From positions 2,698,015 through 2,762,014 of the forward strand of contig OX422204.1 of assembly GCA_949130485.1 (NCBI GenBank): a stretch of 64,000 nucleotides of DNA, read 5' to 3'. The notes beneath the pieces were generated by a model, which made no database searches, was not told where the DNA came from, and saw only the letters and a list, made by a program, of their open reading frames with translations. Source of the stretch: Agelas oroides. Lineage: Eukaryota; Porifera; Demospongiae; Agelasida; Agelasidae. The translations under genes were made by a program, and so were the position numbers. Within the stretch, counting starts at the first letter, position 1, and every line of letters begins with the position of its first letter. Of the stretch, positions 25,526 through 37,367 are shown piece by piece.

Positions 25526-26618
25526 TTACGTGGAATTAAACTATGAACACGAACTACACTTGTGTATAGTATATACAGTGCAACGTCTCTACTACAGATA
25601 CTTACTATTGATACACCCTCAAAGTAAGAAACCCTCACTAATCAGTACAAATATTTTGGTGCCAGGAGTGTCTGTAGTGGAGAGGTTGCACTGCATACAC
25701 TGTGATTATATGACTACCTCACTTTGCTAAAGGCATGTTTGCCATCATTTGCTTAGCAACAGTGACACAAAACACTTATATCTCATGTTCATCTATACTC
25801 TAAATGTGTTCAGATCTGATACAACTCTGTGAGCTAATAAGTGTTACCGCTTCAGTATTTGCATTACTTCATTTTTATCCAGCTGATAAACTTACCTTCC
25901 CTAGCCACTAAGCATTTTTCAGACACATCCGAGAAGCAGAAGGATGATAGAGTTACAAAGAACAGTGAAGGGTGTTCTGGAGAGAACAGTACAAGAGGGT
26001 CAGTCACTCCACAAGAACCTCCAAAGAAGAAAATCAAAATCAAAAAGAGGTATAATTGCCCCTTACTTTAAGTATCGTGTAGTAGCACATGACATTATAG
26101 AATATTCTTTCGCAGGTCAGCCAAGGAACCTGATGCCACCCTTCCTGCCCCAACCCATGCCTCAAAACCAGACCTCAAAAGCCAGCCCCTGGATCCAGAT
26201 GAACCCACATACTGTCTCTGTAACCAAGTGTCATTTGGGGAAATGATTGGTTGTGACAATAAGAAGGTACAACAACTGCACTTAAGAGAGAAGTATTTGA
26301 AAATGACAAAATTGACAGTATTACATCAAGAGTGTATCAAACCACCTTCAACGGCTTGATACACCCTTGATTACATCATCAATTGGTAGCTAACACTTTT
26401 CTAGCATACTTGGTGAAGCCAAAGTGACTTAACCACAAAATTAAAGTGACGGATTCCAGTTACATTTCTCCTCTCATTTCATCGAGTGGCACATCACCTC
26501 CATACAGTGTCCAATAGAGTGGTTCCACTTCCAGTGTGTGGGTCTGACATCAATTCCAGAGGGAAAATGGTTTTGTCCTCAGTGCAGCAAAAAGAAGACA
26601 AAGAGATCCACTAAGTAG
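18181..26618 (+). CDS. P-loop NTPase (SF3/DUF927-like) fused to an ING-type PHD finger
   Basis: Seventeen exons whose phases all agree: 18181-18193, 18276-18459, 19344-19496, 19579-19869, 20018-20344, 20630-20882, 22380-22556, 22837-23152, 23211-23297, 23377-23412, 23872-23943, 24006-24098, 24203-24418, 25269-25322, 25923-26049, 26116-26266 and 26508-26618 (886 codons). Residues 226-233 are a Walker A motif (GRVNRGKS). VPFVYDDP is Walker B-like, VPLVKVNE resembles the polar-Asn motif of SF3 helicases, and [12 protein letters not shown] fits their arginine-finger region. A lysine- and acid-rich linker follows on small exons. Residues 832 to about 877 are a PHD finger ([17 protein letters not shown] ... 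[13 protein letters not shown] ... WFCPQC) with all zinc ligands and the H3K4me3-cage Tyr and Trp of ING proteins; there is no ING N-terminal domain. One in-frame TGA at 19727-19729 (codon 167) precedes the ATPase. The four-codon first exon is the least certain. Possible role: chromatin-tethered helicase or transposition ATPase (inference). Confidence 0.65.
18978..19058. repeat. Perfect 39-bp palindrome with 3-nt loop (intron 2)
   Basis: Arms 18978-19016 and 19020-19058 are exact reverse complements (left arm begins CACATCCCCTAAAAAAAGAG); the loop is TCA. It lies in the second intron of the NTPase-PHD gene. Confidence 0.95.
19072..19110. repeat. Perfect 19-bp palindrome with 1-nt centre (intron 2)
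   Basis: ATAAAACCCTCATCCAATA at 19072-19090 is mirrored exactly at 19092-19110 around a single G. It starts 13 bp after the longer palindrome. Confidence 0.95.
19727..19729 (+). other. In-frame TGA in exon 4 of the NTPase-PHD gene
   Basis: The frame stays open and conserved-looking on both sides (ISDEQQEFV before, [16 protein letters not shown] after), with no usable splice site that would remove it. A CGA-to-TGA transition is the simplest explanation; selenocysteine or readthrough is not supported by anything seen. Confidence 0.8.
20430..20500. repeat. Perfect 28-bp hairpin, 15-nt loop (intron 5)
   Basis: TGAAATGCAATTAGTAAGGC and onward at 20430-20457 is mirrored without mismatch at 20473-20500. 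Size and shape would fit either a very young MITE or a small-RNA hairpin; there are no bulges, which argues for a MITE. Confidence 0.9.
25496..25525. repeat. (C)30 homopolymer in intron 14
   Basis: Thirty consecutive C within the intron between exons 14 and 15 of the NTPase-PHD gene. The length may be an assembly estimate. Confidence 0.95.
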
Positions 26619-27790
26619 GAACAATCATCTTTATCAATTTGTAGAATGTATGGATATGTTTGTGTCCATGATGACTGTATTAGCTATTTGAAAACTATCT
26701 AGCCATAACAAACTTTTAGGAAAAGTGACTCAAGCAATGCTAGTCTCATCATTGAGTGTACACTTCTGTAGCTAATTTTTTATTTGGAAGCAAATTGTTA
26801 CCCTGCTCGGGCATTAAAAATAATTGTTTGTGTATACGATTGCCAGGGTACCATGCATTGGCAACAAAACTTTAATTGTCTAGCAATGTCAGCATGTAGT
26901 CCAATTACAGCACACCGTCTGGTGTTCTTGTTAGGCAGACCAGAGGGAATAAAGGGCATGGTATGCTGAAGTAGGTGAGTGCATGCACAAATGACTGAAT
27001 ATGGATAATGCTTGAAGTTGTTAGTATATGCTATGAAGAATAGCTGATGATGTATGGGTCAGTACACTGTGCATGTGATAGCCTACGATCTGACATCAAC
27101 ATAATTATAGCTTTATCAGGCCATCTACAGTCACTGGACTGGACTAGTGGACTGGACTAGTGGACTGGACTGGTGGACTGACACTAAAAATCATTTTTAT
27201 GCTTTCCAATGACACTCACTCACCTGTGGAGTTGTGTGGAAGCCCTGCAGCTTTATTTCTAGCTACAAACATGGTTGGTAAATGTTTTAGTTGTCATTAC
27301 ACCGTACTGTACTGTACATTGTAACACTTAAGGGTATATATACAATGAGCAATCTGATAGCATGCTCGGTGCAATACTTGTTCCTTTGTACAAGCATCAT
27401 CTAGACTACCAAATGTCAGTTGTCCTGTGAGGACCAACAACATACAGCATGTTGCTTTCTCAGGGACCTGGGGACATGTTCCCACAGAAACTTTGGGGAT
27501 TTTGGAGGCTATGCAATGATATTGCTTCTGACACCAGGGGGCTTGCGTGGGCGTCCGCTAAGCAAGCCACGAGTGAGGTCCGGCTGAAACCGGACTAACC
27601 GCACCGGCTGCTACGGACCTGCATTGGACAGGAATTAGCAGAAAACAACATCACAGCTAGTCTGTTTCACACAACTGCACACTACCAGAAGATCAAAAGC
27701 TTTTATTAGCACCCATGAATATAAGCACTAATTGTGGCTGCTAATTTCAAAACTAGGCCAGCACAGTCGTACAATATTTGGTGAACGACC
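26619..27790. other. 3' flank of the NTPase-PHD gene
   Basis: Possible polyadenylation signals are ATTAAA near 26814 and AATAAA near 26949. Near 27127-27183 a short direct repeat of GGACTGGACTAGT occurs in about three to four units. Two short GC-rich hairpins lie at 27541-27620. No gene is supported. Confidence 0.45.
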
Positions 27791-27794
27791 TACA

Positions 27795-28745
27795 TCAAGT
27801 GTTTGTGAACGTTTTGTAACATACACAGGTGGTGGACAGTGGTACAACGTTTAGTGAACAATCTAGTGTGTTTGTGAACGTTTTGTAACATACACAGGTG
27901 GTGGACAGTGGTACAATGTTTAGTGAACAATCTAGTGTGTTTGTGAACATTTTGTAACATACACAGGTGGTGGACAGTGGTACAACGTTTAGTGAACAGT
28001 CGAGTGTGTTTGTGAACATTTTGTAACATACACAGGTGGTGGACAGTATTACAATGTTTAGTGAACAAGCTAGTGTGTTTGTGAACGTTTTGTAACATAC
28101 ACAGGTGGTGGACAGTGGTACAACGTTTAGTGAACAATCTAGTGTGTTTGTGAACGTTTTGTAACATACACAGGTGGTGGACAGTGGTACAATGTTTAGT
28201 GAACAATCTAGTGTGTTTGTGAACATTTTGTAACATACACAGGTGGTGGACAGTGGTACAATGTTTAGTGAACAGTCGAGTGTGTTTTTGAACATTTTGT
28301 AACATACACAGGTGGTGGACAGTATTACAATGTTTAGTGAACAAGCTAGTGTGTTTGTGAACGTTTTGTAACATACACAGGTGGTGGACAGTGGTACAAC
28401 GTTTAGTGAACAAGCTAGTGTGTTTGTGAACGTTTTGTAACATACACAGGTGGTGGACAGTGGTACAATGTTTAGTGAACAAGCTAGTGTGTTTGTGAAC
28501 GTTTTGTAACATACACAGGTGGTGGACAGTGGTACAATGTTTAGTGAACAAGCTAGTGTGTTTGTGAACGTTTTGTAACATACACAGGTGGTGGACAGTG
28601 GTACGATACCGTCTTTGTGAACAATCGAGTGTGTTTGTGAATGTTCTGTAACATACACAGGTGGTGGACAGTGGTACGATACCGTCTTTGTGAACAGTCG
28701 AGTGTGTTTGTGAATGTTCTGTAACATACACAGGTGGTGGGCAGT
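27795..28745. repeat. 69-bp minisatellite, about 14 copies
   Basis: The unit (for example GTTTAGTGAACAATCTAGTG at 27849 and 27918) repeats every 69 bp with scattered substitutions; the last two copies diverge (ACGATACCGTCTTTGTGAAC). Because 69 is a multiple of three, two overlapping minus-strand frames stay open for 313 and 373 codons. These translate to a 23-residue repeat with no hydrophobic or domain pattern, so I read them as a by-product of the period. Confidence 0.9.
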
Positions 28746-31323
28746 AGTACGTTTTGTGATTGATTCTAGTGTGCTAGTGAACCACCATAGCACAGGTGGT
28801 AGACAGTTGTACAGTGTTTTGTAAACGATTTTAGCATGCTTTAGCAATAAACACACTAACAACCTAGTATTTTTGAAGTTGTAAACCCAAGGCAGACCAT
28901 TTTTGTTCTTAGACAACAGGCAATTGTGGCACAGTAACTGATTTTAGAGTTAGCTATCATCATTCAGGAGCAAAAGCTCATTTGCAACCTTCAATCAGAC
29001 AGGATTTTGTGCTCATGCATGCACGCATCTCCATCTAGCTAAGGATTTAGCTTCTTTTTTTGCATTCATAAAAAAATGTTCACGTGATGGATCACACAGA
29101 TATATACATTTATCCTGCATTCGCAAATATGGAATTATATCGTTTCCTTGGCTGCTTTTAGAAAGTCACTTGTTCTGAGGGTGGATAGTTATTTATAGGA
29201 AGCCATGATGCAGTATGACCTGTTTTGTCAAAACTTCAAGGCCTCAAAGATGAATTGGCATGTGATTCTGTCACATTCGAAGCTGTAGACTTCCAAGATG
29301 TATATTCATGTGTTTCGTAGCTGGTGATACTGAAACAGTTTTATACTACAATGCTATACTGTAGATACAACATACTTGTATGTGAGGCCATACAACAGCA
29401 TCTATTAATAGCATTATGACCCACAGTCATACCCTAGCTGCCTCTGCTATGTCACTTTGTAGATTCATGCACCTTTAGCTTGGTAGAAGTAGTGGGACTA
29501 AAACCAGTACTACTACATAAAGGTGTTTACTTCGCTTCTGATGCCTTTGTTATCATGCCATTGTTATTGTTTTGTGTTCACATGCAGACTGAGAGGATCC
29601 ATGCACAAACTTGACAATAAACTGCTAGAGGCTTTTACAGGCCCCTGAAATTGCTGTTCATATATACATGGACTACTCAACTTATTTTTATACGTATGTG
29701 AATTCAAGGTTCATTGATAATTCTCTCCGAACATTGCCCTGAATCAGTGTGACTTGACTGACTCTTCTTAGAGATCCAAACCTGACAATGCTTGATAATG
29801 GCTTCCTATGACTTTTGGAGTTCGTCCAAGGACTAATGTAGCTGGAAATGTAATTTCAAAGCTCAGCAACCAGCTACTGTTTTACTAGGTATAGTAGACC
29901 AATTTTCAGACAATTTCCTCTAAACCATGGTGTTGCGGTGTAGTACAAACACATCCTGTTTCCATGGAAATCAACATATTTTCGTCCAACTTTTTGCACA
30001 GTGAATCTCACCATAGGCAAAGTAAAACTATGACGGTATAAATATTTTCTACTTGTGAAGTTCATTTTTCATGTTGACAACCCTATTGGTGGACAGTGCT
30101 GCCTCCCTCGCTTTATAGGACCTCGTCGTCCGTAGATCGGTAGTTTCGTCCGATGATCGCGACCATCGGACACTGCCCTTTATTGGGGCATAGCGTCCAC
30201 GTTCACTGATCTATAAAGCTCAAATTTGGGGTGCACGTAGCAGTTGCATCAACCTACCTACTGGATCAGAAACAAGGGCCACTGTTACTCCCATTCGTGC
30301 TATGCAGCCGTCCGATAATGTGGGGTGTCCGATAATTGATTGGTTACTCTATAACTGTTACTTTAAAACTTGCAGACCGTATTCTTCCACTCCTTCTGAA
30401 CAAAATGGTACCAAAAAGGGGCCAGTTGACCGTGCCCAAAGCTGCTGCAGTGCTGTTCCAGTACCATCATCCAAATCAGACCGCTATAAACCGCCTATAC
30501 GTTTACCGTCCGAATAGCAGTTCTCATCACCAAAACAGCCTCCACTTTGGTATACATTTAGTTTAATGGTTGTTCTTACTGCATGCAAAATTTGGTCTTG
30601 TTCCACTGTAATCGCTGCACAATACTAGCTGTTTTATTACAACCTGGTATGCATGATTGCATAAGTGCACTAGGTTCCACATCCAGGTGATCCAAGGCTT
30701 ACACTGGAGTATCTGGTACCTATCCTATGCTGACAAAGTTATTTTACACTTCCTGGTTCATTATAAACTTGATAAAATGCAAGACACAACAAAATATGTG
30801 AATCACAGGTTGAGACGGCCAGTCAGTGACTTGAAGGGGGTTGACCAGGTCATGAGATTCACGATAGCTACTTCATGCCTGCATAGGAAAGTACATAAAA
30901 CATGAAAACAAATAAGTTAAGGTGCAGATCGAGATTGTTTCAACTACTACTGAAAATATAGGGGGTTGAGCTTTCAAGTCGCCGCTATGGACTTTTGACT
31001 TCCAATCTCATTTTTACAACTTAGTCTGTGGGCTGTTGAGGAAAAAATTATTGTCTTCTTTTCGTGTTCTGTAAAAGCAAACAGACACATTGCATTTAAG
31101 TCACTACTTATAAAACTTCTATGCCTAGATGTAGATCAAGACAGATGTCACAGGGCAATATCCAGATAGTCTACAGTTCAGTGACGTCCACACAGAGCAA
31201 TATCTAGATAATTTTTCCTTCCCACACACTAAGCAGTTCCCAAGGATGCAAAGGAAAGCCCTCTACTCACTTCTGAGTGCACCCGAAAAAGAAATAAAGC
31301 TCTGCTGCAAGTGGGACTGAAAC
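28746..31323. other. Intergenic, no supported gene
   Basis: Only short frames. Around 30130-30340 there is repeated CCGATNATCG / GTCCGATAAT-like sequence resembling the ends of pogo/Tc1-type elements; similar text occurs near 45400-45600. No transposase was recognised. Confidence 0.4.
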
Positions 31324-32024
31324 TAGTCTCACAGGCCAGATCCACTTCCGCAATAAAAGGAAGGGTCTGGTGAACTGTGTATAGTAGCCATGTCCCACCG
31401 CACCATACAGTGTGGTCTAATGATGTTACAGTATCTTGTCACATGACACATTACATCACCATTTGAGTAGCAATAATGGTCTTGAAAACGGTGACAGAGA
31501 GCTAGGACATCTTTTCTGCTACTACAGGACCTATAAACACACTTCAACTATATTTCTCGGAGGTGGGCGGACTTTGCAACTGGTATTTCAAGAGTGCATT
31601 ATTTTAAATCTGGTTACATTTGCATTCCGGTGGGACACGGCTTATATTCACAGTTCACCAGACCCTAGTCTTGTGCCCCACCCACGCGCGCCTTCCGGCG
31701 AGAAACGGTCTGGTGAACGAAGTCGAATTTCTTGGGCTTATTACCCAAAAGTGGTAATGACCAATGAGATTGCGAGATCGGTAATTAGTTCCCTTACAAT
31801 AGTAAAATTTGTTCATCTCCATTCGAGTATCCGTACCTTTTTGGAGTGGGTTGGCCGCAAAATGTTTTGATCATTGCTAGGTTACATTGTCACAAAAGCG
31901 TGTGCTAGCCCAAGAAATTCGACTTGGTTCACCAGACTGTTTCTCCTCGTGAGAGGGTGGGGTCTGGGGACGAGACTAACGAGACCCTTCCCTTTTTTGC
32001 GGAAGTGAGTTTGGCTTATGAGAC
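31324..32024. mobile_element. hAT-like MITE interrupted by a second MITE
   Basis: The left end TAGTCTCACAGGCCAGATCC and the inverted right end, which carries TTTTTTGCGGAAGTGAG, match the termini of the element at 6779-7152. Removing the nested element at 31668-31978 brings the two halves together. Confidence 0.75.
31668..31978. mobile_element. Nested hAT-like MITE (311 bp)
   Basis: Ends TAGTCTTGTGCCCCACCC and GGTGGGGTCTGGGGACGAGACTA are inverted, and an inner pair CGAATTTCTTGGGCT / AGCCCAAGAAATTCG follows. The flanks ACCAGACCC and ACGAGACCC form a 9-bp duplication with one difference, made from the interior of the host MITE. Confidence 0.8.
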
Positions 32025-32119
32025 AGGGCTGGAACCTGGAAACTTTCACATTCTAGCGGTTTAACCACCAGGTCAACACCACCAGCAACCCTCCAGATAC
32101 CATCCTGTCATGTCATAGG

Positions 32120-32400
32120 CCAGTATCCAGATAAGTTCACTGATGTCACAGACCAAAAGCCGGATACAGTTCTGTTACGTCACAGGGCAATATCCAGACA
32201 CGGTTCTGTTACGTCACAGGGCAGTATCCAGACACAGTTCTGCTACATGACAGGGCAGTATCCAGCTACAGTTCTGTTACGTGACAGGGCAGTATCCAGC
32301 TACAGTTCTGTTACGTGACAGGGCAGTATCCAGCTACAGTTCCGTTACGTGACAGGGCAGTATCCAGGCACAGTTCTGTTATGTCACAGGGCAACATTCC
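32120..32400. repeat. Short tandem repeat, unit about 38 bp
   Basis: TCACAGGGCAGTATCCAG and AGTTCTGTTACGT alternate in about seven imperfect units. Non-coding as far as can be seen. Confidence 0.75.
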
Positions 32401-35234
32401 AATACAGTACTTTTACATAACAAAACCAATAACCAGGTGCAGTTCTGCTATGTCACAGATGAAAAAATTATCTTTTGAGCCAAGCAATGAAGCATGAATT
32501 GTGTGGCCTTGTTCCCAGTCCCTCCTCTTCCCTCTCCCCTCTCCCCTAGCTTTCTGTTGTCTAAAAAGGGCTGCATGTAAGTGTTGAGACATAATTTACC
32601 CACCTTTGGATGGCGGTGGACGGAAACAGGTAGACCCCAACACTCGTCTTCAAATTGACTCGAGTAGCAACACCAAGGAGTCAGGTTGCAATACAGGCAT
32701 CTTTCAGCTCACAAAGGATACAAATCCCATAGATGTTGCAATCTTGCCTGCAAAAAAATGGTCCAGACAGGATGAACATGTTGAAGTGGATGAGACTCAA
32801 CATGGATTCCGTACCTTGAAAAAGACCAAGATTTTGACTAAAAGTGTTAGTAGTTATGACTGTGCTGTTGAGCAGTGAGACCCAGAAGTTCACAGAGACA
32901 ATAATACTGACATCAGTGGCAAAAGTATTGGTGTAGAACTTGACAGGTGATGTACACTGTCGTTTACAATTGTTAAAACTAATCAGAATTCAGACAACTA
33001 TATCTTCCAGACTACACATGGGAACAACTTACAATTTTTGATTTCAGCTGCATTCACCTTCGTTCTGCTTGATTCTAGCTCAGCAGACCTCAGGATCAAT
33101 GAGAACTGCTGTTCGGACATCGTTTGTACATACCGTTTCACAGGCCCGTCTGGAAATGGTCACGTGTTTTGGGATGTAATGTCATTTCTGTACCAGATAC
33201 GAAAATGCAACTTGAACAGGCCCATTCCCAAGTCCATGAAGTTTCTATCCAAAAAAAAACCAATGAAAAATATTGAACGGCTGCTGAGAAAAATGAGCGT
33301 GAACATATCGCAAAAAAATGTCAGTTTTGTTGCGGGCCACGTTAATGACGTAATGCGTAATGCATACTAAATTATCCTTGTACGTGCAATATGGGGACTT
33401 CCGGTCGCTGGCGGTTCGGCTGTATTCCATTTATATCTCCAGCTACAGAGAAGCGAGAGAATCAAGACAAGATCCAGCTGAGAGACAAGTCCTACCTCTA
33501 GAACATAACCGAGTCTGAAGCAGAACTGCTGAAGGATTGTTCTGCTGCAAGCGTTACAAATCCAAAAGCGGCTCCTTTTTCGCTACGTTAGCTAAATTTT
33601 GTCACTGCAGATATTTCACACATGTCGTTCGGCAAACCTTCGGAGCTATTCCTTCTAGCTCGGATATGTTTTGTACGAGTGATGTTGTTCTCCGTCAGCG
33701 CCTGTTACGCAAGATCGGCCCGCCCAGGCTACACTATAGTATATAAGCGTGACGACATGTGACGCCTGTGCCGCGGATCACGTGGTAAGATTCACCAGGC
33801 CTTCTCCCTCCGTTTTTGCATACTGCAAGCGATAAAAAACTGGAGCCGGGGAAGGCCTGGGAACGAGGCTAGGATGAGCCCCTCCCATAAGCAAGCTGTG
33901 AATTTTGCATTCAGTTTTGGGCATTTTTACTTGTCCACTTCAAGAATAATGACAAAAACTTAGCATAGCCTAACTCTGGAAGTGGCTCTGAACACTAGGA
34001 AGCATACTGATTGATTTGAGACACATTGCAGTTAGGATGCTATGTAGAGTGGCTGGGTATAGGACGTTCATTGAGTAAGAAAGGGGGTTCATGGATATAT
34101 TAATGGTTTTAATGGGAGGAGCGGCACCAACTACTCCAGGGGCAGCTAGAGGACGAGGAAGCGGAGCCTTCCATCACCACCACCCATACAAACTACAAGG
34201 TCCCCCAATGAATGAACAGGGGAAAAAATGAAGAAGAGGAGAACAGGACACACGAGAACTCACTCTTTCAATATGGTGGAAAACATGAGTATTCAGTATG
34301 TTTATCCAAACCTACCCCTTGCCGTGTCAATGTTACTCAAAGAGAAACATTTGACAAACCTTTACCACTCTCCCAATAATCAAACAACTCATAGGGTTAG
34401 GCATGACCCCACTGGCTCAAATAGTTGCATGTCAGAGCCTCCCCCTAGCAGGATGAGTTTCCTATACTTCATCAAAAACTGGGAAAAGTGCTCAACTGTG
34501 TAAAAGCACCCACGTTTGTCAGGTTCATTCCTCAGTGCCCAACTAATTTCCCAGTAAAGTGTATAGTTTTGTATCAATTTCCATTACTGTAATCAGTGGT
34601 GTAGGAACCGTAGCGGCCGTAGTGGCTTTGGCCGCTACACTTTTTTGGCCGTAAATTCATAACCTGCTAAGTTAGCTCAAGCTAGCCTCGTTCTCAGGGA
34701 GCGAGGCTAAGGTAAAGCAGCCTCTTCGTTGCATCAGTCTCATATGCAGTTACATGCGTTACATTTCCGATTAAAGTACACTATAAGGGTGATCGAAATC
34801 TTGGCAGTGAGATGGATGGGTACGAAGCTAATGCACATTTTCAAAGAGACTACTACAAGCGACGAAAGCTAGCCGGGCGGTCTCCTGGGAACGACGACGA
34901 AGTCAGTATAATCTGGTTTCCACATAAATTGAATATTGTACTGGAGGGTTGGAAAGATGGTCTGAGAACGAGGCTAGAATATTATACACCGTTGAAAAAA
35001 GGCTTTATTTTGCAGTCTAAAGGTGCACACTTTGAAAAAATTCGCTTAGCAGCTTTTCGCGCGGCACAGCATGGCCTCTACACTTCAAATTTGCTTCCTA
35101 CGCCTCTGTGTAATGAAGTGAATATGTGTCTACTGAAGTTGTGCCCTGTGACAATGTCACTAGCTGTTCACCATTGGTGACTTTAGTCATAATTTGCTGG
35201 TCATCAGGGGAGTTATCTTTATCAGTCATCACAA

Positions 35235-35237
<3 letters not shown>

Positions 35238-35273
<36 letters not shown>

Positions 35274-35321
35274 TGTGTGTGTGTATGTGTGTGTGTGTGT
35301 ATGTGTGTGTGTGTGTGTGTG

Positions 35322-35366
<45 letters not shown>
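35238..35366. repeat. (GT)n microsatellite, about 129 bp
   Basis: GT dinucleotide run broken only by occasional AT or CA. Long open frames here are artefacts of the repeat. Confidence 0.95.
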
Positions 35367-35367
<1 letters not shown>

Positions 35368-35533
35368 GATGGAGATCTTGTCAAGCTTCTTGATTGTGTA
35401 ACTTCAACTGTGTTTTCCTGATAGCCTGGTAAATGTGCAACATGCACATGACTTTGTAGTGCCTACGTTGTTACTCTTGGACTTTGCAGAAGTATTGGGT
35501 ATTTCTGAAGACTATAGTGACTGCACCATGCAT

Positions 35534-35960
35534 CACTGGAAAGGTTGATTTAACTCAAGATGGGTTACCTAGTTGCAGGACCTTGGCCTAAACTGCCTCC
35601 CACTTTTACCACGGTGTAGGGTTACAGCCTTTGCTACCCAAGAGTTCCACCATACTTGTGTAAAAGTACATAATTACTCCCCAAACGTTAGCCCATAGTG
35701 CATGAATATTTTTTTTCAGAATTCATCCAATAACACATGAATATAGCTTGAGTTCCACCCCCTTTTGGCAGAAATATGCAATTACAAAATGAATTTCATT
35801 TGCAACCTAGTTTATTGTTTGCTAGAAACATTCACTGGACAAGGGATGTAACCCTAAACCATGGTAAAAGGAGGTGGGCAACCGCCTGGACCTGGATGAA
35901 TCCAGACTAAAACTGAGATGACATTTCTTGGGTTAAATCAACCTCAAATTTTTTACAGTG
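35534..35960. mobile_element. Dispersed MITE family B, copy 1 (427 bp)
   Basis: Begins CACTGGAAAGGTTGATTTAA and ends with the inverted GTTAAATCAACC ... ACAGTG. A perfect ATGCAT lies directly on both sides (35528-35533 and 35961-35966), a plausible target duplication. The second copy is at 45860-46297. No coding capacity. Confidence 0.8.
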
Positions 35961-37367
35961 ATGCATGCATGGCCTTAACCCCGCATAGAGCATTCTCTCC
36001 GTTCAGTTTTCTACATCCCAGATATGAGGCTAACATGGTGTTTAAACCTACTTCTGCCTCATTTTTATGCCTTGCTTCACATTATTTATAGCACTTCAAG
36101 TACTTCAGGTGCGTGTGTTTGACATGTCAATTGAAACCACTCATAGCAACGATTTTAGAAATTGAGAAAGAAACAGCTGCACTTTCAAGATGTGACAATA
36201 CCACTATATGGATAAAACAGGCTGCCTCCAGTTCATAGACCTGTAGTGTTTTATGCGCCTACACTGAGTTAGACATCATTATGTGTGTTACTCCGCTGCT
36301 AGCACACAAGTCTCTGGTCATCTTGCGTATTTTCTCTGCCATACAGTAAGTTAACTGTCTTGGTAAAGGTAAATCATTCTCCTAGCTTGTCGTCATCTTT
36401 GTCGCAAAGAGCACACATGGCAGTGGGGTATGTAAACTAACATAAAACTCATATACTTCAACCGTAAAGCTGTCACATACATACACGCATACAAGCACAA
36501 CCTCAGACTGAGACCCCATCAGCGCCTGCTGTACCCACGCAATTATGTGCCTCACACTAAGGCATTTCAATTAACCAGTTCATCATCACTGCATCAGTGA
36601 CTCAAGTTACTCCCACCCCAACATGACCAACACTAATTACTTGTGTACAGAGGGATCTCATAAAAATGGCAGCAAGGTGAACATAGCTGACCTACCAGAT
36701 CACAAGTATCAGATGCTAGGTAATAGAGTGGTGTGGGAGTAATCACTGAGGCTGTGATCATGAACTGGATTGAGGTTGTCAATATACACGTCAGAATGAG
36801 TATGGTATTAGGTAGCTACCTGTGCACACGCATTTCCACCTCTTATTTGACTACTCTCCCTGCACATTTCAACATCCCTAGTAACCAGTTGCAGACACAC
36901 CTAATATGGACAACCTCACACTCCAAGTTTAAATAGGTGAGGAGAAGGAGGAAAGAGGAAAGGGAAAAGAGAGAGTACAAGGAAGTAGGAGGAAAGGGAA
37001 GAGGGAATGGGAGAAAAGTATAACACGTGTGAACATGTTGTCTGAAGGTACTGCTTCCATACCACCCATGAAGGATGGTCACTTCATAGAGTTAACATGG
37101 TTTATGATAAGTGTGTGAGTCCGTTGCTTGATCTTGCTGACCATACGTGACACGGAGTTCCATGCAGGTCCATAAGAGTGTCAGACCTCCTCTGGATGCT
37201 CTGCTCTGGTTCTGTCTGAGAATTTCCTCCACTTCACAGATCTGACACAGAAAGGCAAAGTGTCGAACCACAAAGTGAAGCTGCGAAGAAAGCGGAAATG
37301 AAGCGTCAGCGTGTTAAATAAATCACGTCATCTTCACAATTTCCATGATCCAATAGTCACACAGAAG

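Larger units (their letters stand above)
32590..37367. other. Repeat-rich region without a supported gene
   Basis: Frames at 32606-32878, 33038-33370 and 34812-35180 are 90-122 codons long but match no family I know. The last one overlaps TAGCC...GAACGAGGCTAG-type MITE ends. A MITE terminus also lies near 33797-33875 (CCAGGCCTTCTCCC .. GGAAGGCCTGGGAACGAGGCTA). Confidence 0.4.

Noticed and set aside
27541..27620. tRNA or tRNA-derived SINE
   Set aside because: Two short hairpins are present but no A box, B box or cloverleaf could be fitted.
27790..28916. Two overlapping minus-strand open frames of 313 and 373 codons
   Set aside because: They arise from the 69-bp tandem repeat; both frames are open only because the period is divisible by three, and neither translation shows a domain.
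32120..32400. CRISPR-like regular repeats
   Set aside because: Units are contiguous diverged tandem copies without unique spacers, in a eukaryotic context.
34812..35180. 122-codon frame as a gene
   Set aside because: Includes TAGCC/GAACGAGGCTAG MITE-like ends and shows no recognisable domain or splice structure.
35194..35447. Cys/Val-rich or His/Thr-rich proteins on both strands
   Set aside because: Translation of the GT/CA microsatellite.
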